Origin: Defluviitaleaceae bacterium
GTDB taxonomy: Bacteria > Bacillota > Clostridia > Lachnospirales > WRAX01
Direction: 5' to 3'
Length of the DNA: 6,907 bases
NCBI GenBank assembly: GCA_009781815.1
Contig: WQVB01000066.1
Location: 1 to 6,907 of the forward strand
A program made the translations under genes and the position numbers. Under the pieces are notes generated by a model, which saw only the letters and a list, made by a program, of their open reading frames with translations, did no database searches and was not told the origin of the DNA. Shown here in pieces: positions 1 through 4,771 of this stretch. Positions within the stretch are counted from its first letter, which is position 1. Every line of letters begins with the position of its first letter.

Positions 1-14
1 AATCCATTCCCTAC
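1..14. repeat. End of a second-type palindromic element, cut by window edge
   Basis: The first 14 bases (AATCCATTCCCTAC) match the right-hand end of the nested palindrome at 2645-2782, where the same bases occur at 2765-2778. I read this as the terminus of another copy whose body lies outside the window. A further CCATTCC/GGAATGG inverted pair (4-10 and 24-30) extends the palindromic character toward the next repeat. The match is short, so this is moderate support only. Confidence 0.5.
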
Positions 15-31
15 AAAGATAATTGGAATGG

Positions 32-128
32 CGTGTCCCCTGCTTGACACGGGATCTAATTAAGGAAGGGCAGGCTTAGTTGGATATCTACTATCATGCA
101 TAGATCCCTCATCACGCACGAGATGACG
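32..128. repeat. Decayed copy of the CGTCAT/ATGACG palindromic element
   Basis: The left arm (32-58) contains CTTGACACGGGATCTA, identical to the arm of the intact copy at 2421-2518. The right arm (101-128) begins TAGATCCC and ends GATGACG, as in the intact copy, but several of its bases no longer pair with the left arm. The loop keeps the family core: AAGGGCA, then CTTAGTTGG, then ACTATCAT. It starts 13 bp past the stop codon of the minus-strand gene at 142-297, so it would lie in the 3' untranslated part of that transcript. It appears to be an older, mutated member of the family. Confidence 0.8.
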
Positions 129-141
129 ATAGAGAGTTACA

Positions 142-297
142 TTACCTATTATGCTTTTCCTTCTTCATTCTCTCCGTCAAACACTTCTCCAACTTTGTTT
201 GCTCAGCTTCGATAGCTGGCGTTACACCCGTTAAGCTGCTTGCAGACACTACATCTGCCCCTATGGCTTCTGGGTTAGGGTTGTTGTTTTTGCTCAT
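142..297 (-). CDS. Small hypothetical protein, 51 aa
   Basis: This is an ATG-to-TAA reading frame of 51 codons, too short for routine gene finding. It is preceded by a near-ideal ribosome binding site, AAGGAGG at 305-311, seven bases from the ATG. The product starts MSKNNNPNPEAIGADVV and is polar, with an Asn/Pro-rich N-terminus, a small-residue middle (VSASSLTGVTPAIEAEQ) and a basic, probably helical tail ending MKKEKHNR. It has one cysteine, no signal peptide and no membrane segment, so it is probably cytosolic. It is divergent from ligA and shares a 75-bp control region with it. I do not recognise the family and assign no function. Support comes from the ribosome binding site, the clean start and stop, and the repeat element lying just after the stop, as it does after the ABC operon. 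Confidence 0.72.
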   Translation of the reverse strand: MSKNNNPNPEAIGADVVSASSLTGVTPAIEAEQTKLEKCLTERMKKEKHNR

Positions 298-299
298 TT

Positions 300-370
300 T
301 TCACCCTCCTTTCTTGACCTTATGCTTTATTTTGTGATAAAATAGCCATAATATACAGCAGGAGGGTGAA
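300..370. promoter_or_regulatory. Divergent control region with two mirrored ribosome binding sites
   Basis: The region between the 51-aa gene and ligA carries a ribosome binding site for each. These are AAGGAGG at 305-311 on the minus strand and AGGAGG at 360-365 on the plus strand, each seven bases from its ATG. The identity goes beyond the core. TTCACCCTCCT (300-310) and AGGAGGGTGAA (360-370) form a perfect 11-bp inverted repeat. The intervening A+T-rich stretch must hold both promoters. Confidence 0.75.
314..341 (+). promoter_or_regulatory. Probable sigma-A-type promoter of ligA
   Basis: A -35-like TTGACC (314-319) is followed after 16 bp by GATAAA (336-341), with a TG two bases upstream in extended -10 style. 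Transcription would start near 348, leaving a short leader of about 25 nt that contains the AGGAGG site. No equally clear promoter was found for the divergent small gene. A TATTAT-like -10 lies in its upstream region, but without a good -35. Confidence 0.5.
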
Positions 371-372
371 CC

Positions 373-2322
373 ATGAGTAAAGAGCGTATAGAAAGTTTAG
401 TTGAAATTTTAAATAGAGCAAATAAGGCATATGAGGCTGATGGAGAGCCTATTATGTCTGATTTTGAGTATGACAAGCTGTATGATGAGCTTTTAGAGCT
501 AGAAATAAAAACGGGCATTGCTTTAGAAGGCTCCCCAACGCAAAAAGTGGGGTATGAGATTGTGTCGTCTTTAGTAAAAGTGGCACATGACACGCCTTTG
601 CTGTCTTTGGATAAAACAAAGGAGACAATGAAGCTAAAAAGCTTTTTGATGCCTCAAGGCGAGCCTAAAAAGGGCATTTTATCTTGGAAGCTAGACGGCT
701 TAACCATCGTTTTAAAATATGCAAACGGGGTGCTGGTGCAAGCCGCCACCAGAGGCAACGGGAGCGTTGGTGAAGATGTAACCCACAATGCAAAGTTTTT
801 TAAAAACCTACCCAAACAAATCCCTCACAAAGGGGAGATATCCATTAGAGGCGAGGCGGTTATTAGCTTTTCAGAATTTGAGCGGATAAACAACCAAATG
901 GCAGATGAAGAAAAATATAAAAACCCACGAAACCTATGCTCAGGCACTATTCGTCAGCTTAATAGTCGAATATCTGCCAGCCGCAATGTGGATTATTTGG
1001 CCTTTGCTTTGCTTAGTGGGCCTAGCTTTGCGAAAAAACAAGATGCCTTAAAGTTTTTAGATGAGCAAGGCTTTATTTTAAGCGAATATATGATGGTAGA
1101 TGCTGACAATATAGAGGGGTCGGTAGAAGCCTTCAAAAACAAGGTAGAGGGGCTAGATTTTGCTACAGATGGTCTTGTTTTAACTTATGATGATGTGGAT
1201 TTTAGCGAGAGTTTAGGAGCCACCAGCAAGTTCCCAAGGGATTCTATCGCCTTTAAATGGGCGGATGAGCTGGTGCGTACCAAGTTTTTGTATATAGAAT
1301 GGAACGCTTCGAGAACTGGCTTAATCAACCCCATTGCGGTGTTTGAGCCAGTGGAGGTAGAGGGCAGCACCATAGAGCGGGCAAGCCTGCATAACCTTTC
1401 CATTGCCGAGGCTTTAGAGCTAGGGGTGGGTGATGAGATAAGCGTTTACAAAGCCAACATGATAATCCCTCAAATCGCTGAAAACTTCACAAAAAGTGGC
1501 TTTGTGGGCTACCCTAATGCTTGCCCTATTTGCGATTTTGAGACCATGGTGAAAGAAGAAAATGGAGTAAAAACCTTAAACTGCCTAAATCCTCTTTGCA
1601 GGGCAAAGCAGGTGAGGGGCATTGTTCATTATGTGGGGCGTGATGCAGCTAATATCGAGGGCTTCTCAATCCAAACTATCGAAAAATTCATTGAGCTTGG
1701 CTATTTGGCTAATTTTGCAGATATATACCACTTGGGCGACCACGAAGAGGCCATTGTAGCCATGCGTGGCTTTGGCGAAAAATCCTTTACAAAGCTGATG
1801 GATGCTATCGAAAAGTCAAAAGACATAAACCTTGCAAACTTTATCTTCGCTTTAGGTATTGATGGCGTAGGGCTTGCAGGTGCAAAAGCATTGTGCCGCC
1901 ATTATGATTATGATTTTGCCGCCATCCGCAAAGCCACAGCAGAAGAAATAATTGAGATTGAGGGCTTTGGTGGCGTTATCGCAAACTCCATCAACGCATA
2001 TTTTCAAAATGAGGACAACAACAAGGTTGTAGATGCCGCAATCGCCCATTTACGTTTTGAAGTTGTGGAGAAAACTACCATTGACCATGATTCACCCATA
2101 GCTGGTAAAACTTTTGTTATAACGGGTGATTTAGAGCATTTTGCTAACCGCAAAGAGCTTGTAGAGCGTATAGAAGGGCAGGGGGGCAAGGTGGCCTCTG
2201 CCGTATCAAAAAAGACCGACTATCTAATAAACAACGATAGCCAGTCTTCATCATCCAAAAACAAGAAAGCCCTTGATTTAGGGGTTGCAATCATCACCGA
2301 GGTGGAGTTTTTAGAGCTTTAA
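373..2322 (+). CDS. ligA: NAD+-dependent DNA ligase, divergent form
   Basis: LigA seals nicks in duplex DNA using NAD+ as AMP donor, in replication and repair. The 649-aa product has the full domain order: an N-terminal Ia domain (about 1-60), an adenylation domain with the catalytic Lys106 in KLDG, ATRGNG (125-130), RGEAV (159-163), NPRN (184-187), DGLVL (266-270) and AFKW (293-296), and an OB fold with RTGLINPIAVFEPV (314-327). Then come a zinc finger (Cys384, 387, 404, 409), helix-hairpin-helix repeats (about 425-560) and a BRCT domain (about 573-649). Length is close to the usual 670 aa. The start has AGGAGG seven bases upstream. By eye alignment to E. coli LigA, several conserved residues differ: His23 is Glu21, Glu113 is Ser104 and Lys290 is Thr271. 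It is probably a clade-specific variant, and activity is inferred rather than shown. The last 39 bp are repeated at 2565-2603. Confidence 0.96.
   Translation: MSKERIESLVEILNRANKAYEADGEPIMSDFEYDKLYDELLELEIKTGIALEGSPTQKVGYEIVSSLVKVAHDTPLLSLDKTKETMKLKSFLMPQGEPKKGILSWKLDGLTIVLKYANGVLVQAATRGNGSVGEDVTHNAKFFKNLPKQIPHKGEISIRGEAVISFSEFERINNQMADEEKYKNPRNLCSGTIRQLNSRISASRNVDYLAFALLSGPSFAKKQDALKFLDEQGFILSEYMMVDADNIEGSVEAFKNKVEGLDFATDGLVLTYDDVDFSESLGATSKFPRDSIAFKWADELVRTKFLYIEWNASRTGLINPIAVFEPVEVEGSTIERASLHNLSIAEALELGVGDEISVYKANMIIPQIAENFTKSGFVGYPNACPICDFETMVKEENGVKTLNCLNPLCRAKQVRGIVHYVGRDAANIEGFSIQTIEKFIELGYLANFADIYHLGDHEEAIVAMRGFGEKSFTKLMDAIEKSKDINLANFIFALGIDGVGLAGAKALCRHYDYDFAAIRKATAEEIIEIEGFGGVIANSINAYFQNEDNNKVVDAAIAHLRFEVVEKTTIDHDSPIAGKTFVITGDLEHFANRKELVERIEGQGGKVASAVSKKTDYLINNDSQSSSSKNKKALDLGVAIITEVEFLEL
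2284..2322 (+). repeat. Direct repeat, copy 1 (3' end of ligA)
   Basis: The last 39 bp of ligA, including the TAA stop, recur exactly at 2565-2603. The two copies are 281 bp apart and bracket the composite palindrome at 2372-2553. This copy is in frame and encodes the ligase C-terminus VAIITEVEFLEL. Confidence 0.95.
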
Positions 2323-2371
2323 GCACCCCGTCATGCTGTTATCACGTCATTCTAATTTACCCTATACCATT

Positions 2372-2553
2372 CGTCATTGCGGACTTGTAGCGAAACCAAA
2401 AAGCACCAAACTCCCCTAGTCGTCATCCCGTGCTTGACACGGGATCTAATTGGAGAAGGGCAATCTTAGTTGGGTATGCACTATCATACATAGATCCCGT
2501 GTCAAGCACGGGATGACGAGACTTGGGTTCGTTTCGCTACAAGCCTAATGACG
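2372..2553. repeat. Composite nested palindromic element, outer arms
   Basis: The outer left arm (2372-2396) reads CGTCATTGCG then GACTTGTAGCGAAAC. The outer right arm (2531-2553) is GTTTCGCTACAAGCC then TAATGACG. They are reverse complements apart from a two-base indel and a few mismatches. Inside sits the inner palindrome 2421-2518. Both levels begin with CGTCAT and end with ATGACG, so the element is a palindrome nested within a palindrome. It lies downstream of ligA and between the two copies of the 39-bp ligA tail. There is no long reading frame and no T-run, so neither transposase coding nor a classic terminator is indicated. Confidence 0.85.
2421..2518. repeat. Intact 98-bp palindromic element (type A) with perfect 28-bp arms
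   Basis: Arms 2421-2448 and 2491-2518 are perfect 28-bp reverse complements around a 42-base loop. Each arm is also a small hairpin: stem ATCCCGTG / CACGGGAT with loop CTTGA. The element could therefore fold as one long hairpin or as two small ones. The loop holds ATTGGAGAAGG (2449-2459), TAGTTGGG (2467-2474) and a small GTATG-CACTAT-CATAC hairpin, parts of which recur in the other copies. The organisation is like REP/BIME elements or non-autonomous MITEs. This is an inference from structure, since no transposase is in view. Confidence 0.93.
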
Positions 2554-2564
2554 ATTTGGAAGGC

Positions 2565-2603
2565 GTTGCAATCATCACCGAGGTGGAGTTTTTAGAGCTT
2601 TAA
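2565..2603 (+). pseudogene. Direct repeat, copy 2: duplicated 3' tail of ligA
   Basis: These 39 bp are identical to 2284-2322 and would encode the last twelve residues of LigA plus its stop, but no reading frame leads into them. They are a non-functional remnant. Similar bases just upstream (GATTT...GG) and downstream (GCAC...CCC) of both copies hint that the original duplication was longer and has decayed. The intervening 242 bp contain the composite palindrome, so the duplication may be linked to its insertion or to recombination around it. Confidence 0.93.
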
Positions 2604-2644
2604 AAGAGCACTTCACCCTTCGTAATTGTGAAAGATGCACCTCA

Positions 2645-2782
2645 CCCTGTAGGGAATGGATCCTTGGCTGACTTTGGAGCTTGTCTCCAAACAAAAGCTT
2701 ATCCATTCCGAAATTGTGTGCCTAACTATGATAATAATCCTTCTCCAATGTGGCGGAATGGATAAATCCATTCCCTACAGGG
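2645..2782. repeat. Nested palindromic element, second type (type C)
   Basis: Outer arms CCCTGTAGGGAATGGAT (2645-2661) and its exact reverse complement (2766-2782) are 17 bp long. Inner arms TTATCCATTCCG (2699-2710) and CGGAATGGATAA (2754-2765) are perfect over 12 bp and partly repeat the outer-arm motif. A third hairpin, TTTGGAG-CTTGT-CTCCAAA (2673-2691), sits in the left interior. The right interior, read on the minus strand, contains ATTGGAGAAGG (2739-2749) and TAGTTAGG (2721-2728). These match the loop core of the type A element at 2421-2518. The end of another copy is at 1-14. It lies at the 3' side of both convergent genes, ligA and dfrA. Confidence 0.88.
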
Positions 2783-2807
2783 GTCGATTGAGCGGGAAGC
2801 ATTCGAC

Positions 2808-3323
2808 TCAAGTAAAGAATAACAAAGGCGACTCATTCTCATACTCCCAAAACTGAAACTCCAAATTAGTTTTTTCGCATCTCTTAACTTCAGAGATGCT
2901 TTTTTTTGTCCAATTTGGCATCTGGTCGAGACTTGGAAAAAATCTATCACAATCGGCCTCTGCATCTATTTTCGTTATATAAACCTTGCTACAATAGGGC
3001 AAAAGAGTTTCGTAGATTTCCGCCCCGCCTATGATGAATACTTCCTCGGCAGGGTAGGGCTTTAGAGCCTTGTGCAACTCATCAAAATCATTACAAACTA
3101 TAGCACCTTGAGCATCAAAGCCTTTTTGACGGGTGAGAACAACATTTGTACGCCCTTTTAAGGGCTGCCCTTTAGGCAAAGCTTGCAAGGTGGCACGCCC
3201 CATAACGACCACCTTGCCAAGGGTTTTTTCTTTAAAAAAATGTAAATCCTCCGAGATGAAGAAGGGTTGGTCTCCATCTACACCAATGCCCCAGTTTTTA
3301 TCTGCAACTACAATAGCCTGCAT
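2808..3323 (-). CDS. dfrA: Dihydrofolate reductase
   Basis: DHFR reduces dihydrofolate to tetrahydrofolate with NADPH in the cytosol, supplying one-carbon carriers for thymidylate, purine and methionine synthesis. The 171-aa product fits the usual 160-170 aa. Visible motifs are NWGIG (10-14), the acidic catalytic position Asp26 in SEDLHFFK, the NADPH-binding MGRATL (41-46) and FIIGGAEIY (96-104). An upstream ATG would add nine residues, but it lies on the far side of AAGGAGG (3329-3335), which is five bases from the ATG chosen here, so the shorter start is preferred. The Trp normally next to the substrate site (E. coli Trp22) appears to be Phe21; non-Trp residues here are, from memory, not rare in clostridial DHFRs. 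No thymidylate synthase gene adjoins it, and no clear promoter was found in the repeat-filled upstream gap. Confidence 0.95.
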   Translation of the reverse strand: MQAIVVADKNWGIGVDGDQPFFISEDLHFFKEKTLGKVVVMGRATLQALPKGQPLKGRTNVVLTRQKGFDAQGAIVCNDFDELHKALKPYPAEEVFIIGGAEIYETLLPYCSKVYITKIDAEADCDRFFPSLDQMPNWTKKSISEVKRCEKTNLEFQFWEYENESPLLFFT

Positions 3324-3328
3324 ATGAT

Positions 3329-3335
3329 CCTCCTT
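3329..3335 (-). promoter_or_regulatory. Ribosome binding site that fixes the dfrA start
   Basis: AAGGAGG on the minus strand lies five bases before the ATG at 3321-3323. It is inside the reading frame of the alternative upstream ATG (3348-3350), which itself has no such site, so translation should begin at 3323. Confidence 0.85.
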
Positions 3336-3355
3336 TTTAAGGTCGCACACAATTA

Positions 3356-3511
3356 GACTTGTAGTGAAACCATTCCCCTCACGTCATCCTGAGCTTGACT
3401 CAGGATCTAATTTAGAAAAGAGTAAGTCCTAATTAAGGCATGCACTATCATACATAGATCCTGAGTCAAGTTTCGCTTAAAACCAAGCTCAACCAAGGGC
3501 TCAGGATGACG
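3356..3511. repeat. Palindromic element, third copy (type B) with interrupted right arm
   Basis: The left arm (3382-3409) is a self-hairpin, ATCCTGAG-CTTGA-CTCAGGAT. Its partner is split into TAGATCCTGAGTCAAG (3455-3470) and CTCAGGATGACG (3500-3511) by 29 extra bases (3471-3499). Rejoined, the right arm is a perfect 28-bp complement of the left. The loop shares CATGCACTATCATACAT-like bases with the other copies. On the left, GACTTGTAG-T-GAAACC (3356-3371) matches the outer arm of the composite at 2382-2397 with one change, so the composite organisation is partly kept. The right outer arm is missing. The element ends 9 bp from the stop of the ABC permease and fills most of the 197 bp between that stop and dfrA. 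Confidence 0.9.
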
Positions 3512-3520
3512 AGTAGATGT

Positions 3521-4771
3521 TTATAGTGGCAAATCCTTTTTCTTAAACACAACAACGCTTAATCCATAAAGTATAACTCCAATAACACCTAAAATAGCAA
3601 ATTGAATAGCAAAGCCATTACCAGCGGCTATGTCGATAGGGTTATATAAGGTGTTGATGGTGAAGTATCTAAAAAACTCTAAATCTTCGCCAACCATAGC
3701 CATGGTTTGGAAGATATAAAAGGCGATAGGTATGCCAGCCCCAAGAGCGATTGCATGCTTAGATAGGTTAAACAAACACGAGAAGAAGAAGGATATGGCA
3801 GCCGTTGCAAACATCAACAAAAACATACCGATATTAAGCCAAATATAGTCCCCAATGTCAAATTGAAACCTGCTGTCTAAAAAGATCTCCTCCATAGCTA
3901 GCTGCATGTATATACCTTGCACAAAATGCTCCACAGGCAAGCCAGATGCAGCAACAGCCACTCCTAACGCCTCATGGTCAGCAAGTAATGCTCTAAGGTC
4001 GCCAAACAGCTCTATCATCTCGATTTCCATATGCTCTGCCGCAGCTTCAAGGCCATCTACAAAGGCCGTCTCCATCTGCTCTTCCATAGCCGTTTGCTCT
4101 GGCGTCCTCTCTGGTTGGGGCATATCATCCCCCTGAGCAATAAGCATGGTTAGGTATATGGCATACACTTCAACCTCAATGCCTCTAGCTTCAGCACCTA
4201 TAGCGAGGAGCTGCGGGTTTTCTAAAATCATGTTTAAATCAGCGGCAACATAAGCTTCTTCCATTCCAGCTTCTTCGGCTACAGCCGTTACATCATCCGT
4301 AAAACGCTCAAAAAACACACCGCCGTGAGACACTTCAGCGGTTACAAGACCAGATGCGGCCAAGATGCTAAACATGACCACAAGGGCGATTATCATGTAT
4401 ATGGCTTGGGTTACAATCACCGTGCTACGCTTTATGGGCGTTGAGAGGATGTAAGCCATAGAGCCTCTATCCACCTTTGACACAACAAGGCTGTTGGCGG
4501 TTATGATGATGTAGATAAGCACCAAAATAAGCCCCATGCCAGCATAAAAATTCATACCCAAAACATTAATAAGGGAGATTTCTTGCTGCATACGTGCTAA
4601 AAACTCTGGGTCATCTATGGCTCGCTCCATAAAGCCTAAAACTCGTTCCATCATATCTGGATTAAAAATGCCTATGATAAGGGTTGACAAAGCCACCAAA
4701 ATAACCGTGATGATAAGCCAAAGGCGTATATTAGATTTAAAAGTTTGTTTGAAAATTGTTTTGCTAAACAT
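3521..4771 (-). CDS. ABC-2 type transporter permease with large acidic external loop
   Basis: This is the integral membrane subunit of an ABC exporter of unknown substrate. The 416-aa protein begins MFSKTIFKQTFKSN and has about six hydrophobic segments: roughly 17-36, 76-93, 116-142, 308-333, 338-358 and 388-409. It ends in a basic KKKD tail. Between segments 3 and 4 lie about 160 residues (145-307) that are strongly acidic: by hand count some 35 Asp/Glu against five Arg and no Lys. If the N-terminus is cytoplasmic, this domain faces outward. The segment after it (FFFSCLFNLSKHAIALGAGIP) looks typical of clostridial ABC-2 permeases. The ATG overlaps the upstream ATPase gene by 8 nt (ATGTTTAG). 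Its site AAGGAGG (4781-4787) lies inside that gene, nine bases upstream, which implies translational coupling. Two copies, or this permease plus another, would be needed for a full pore. Confidence 0.9.
   Translation of the reverse strand: MFSKTIFKQTFKSNIRLWLIITVILVALSTLIIGIFNPDMMERVLGFMERAIDDPEFLARMQQEISLINVLGMNFYAGMGLILVLIYIIITANSLVVSKVDRGSMAYILSTPIKRSTVIVTQAIYMIIALVVMFSILAASGLVTAEVSHGGVFFERFTDDVTAVAEEAGMEEAYVAADLNMILENPQLLAIGAEARGIEVEVYAIYLTMLIAQGDDMPQPERTPEQTAMEEQMETAFVDGLEAAAEHMEIEMIELFGDLRALLADHEALGVAVAASGLPVEHFVQGIYMQLAMEEIFLDSRFQFDIGDYIWLNIGMFLLMFATAAISFFFSCLFNLSKHAIALGAGIPIAFYIFQTMAMVGEDLEFFRYFTINTLYNPIDIAAGNGFAIQFAILGVIGVILYGLSVVVFKKKDLPL

Noticed and set aside
327..593. 88-codon minus-strand frame opposite the ligA start
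   Set aside because: It lies antisense to the conserved N-terminus of LigA, is serine-rich as mirror frames often are, and has no ribosome binding site of its own.
2431..2445. TTGACA inside the palindrome as a promoter -35 box
   Set aside because: No acceptable -10 box lies 15-19 bp downstream on either strand. The motif is explained by the CTTGA loop of the arm hairpin.
2421..2518. Intrinsic terminator for ligA
   Set aside because: The hairpin is very strong, but no T-run follows on either strand, so a classic Rho-independent terminator is not supported. It is listed as a repeat that might still affect transcript ends.
2788..2811. Terminator hairpin after dfrA (TTGAG...CTCAA)
   Set aside because: The stem is only five base pairs with a 14-base loop, it overlaps the stop codon and no T-run follows.
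2656..2856. 66-codon plus-strand frame between ligA and dfrA
   Set aside because: It runs through the palindromic element and into the 3' end of dfrA. There is no ribosome binding site and no recognisable product.
2726..2965. 79-codon minus-strand frame at the end of dfrA
   Set aside because: It overlaps dfrA in another frame and extends into the repeat; it is a shadow frame.
3324..3350. Nine-residue N-terminal extension of DHFR
   Set aside because: The upstream ATG lacks a ribosome binding site, and the AAGGAGG that serves the shorter form lies within the extension.
2421..3511. CRISPR array
   Set aside because: The repeats are few, long, palindromic at two levels and widely spaced. There is no regular spacer pattern and no cas gene.
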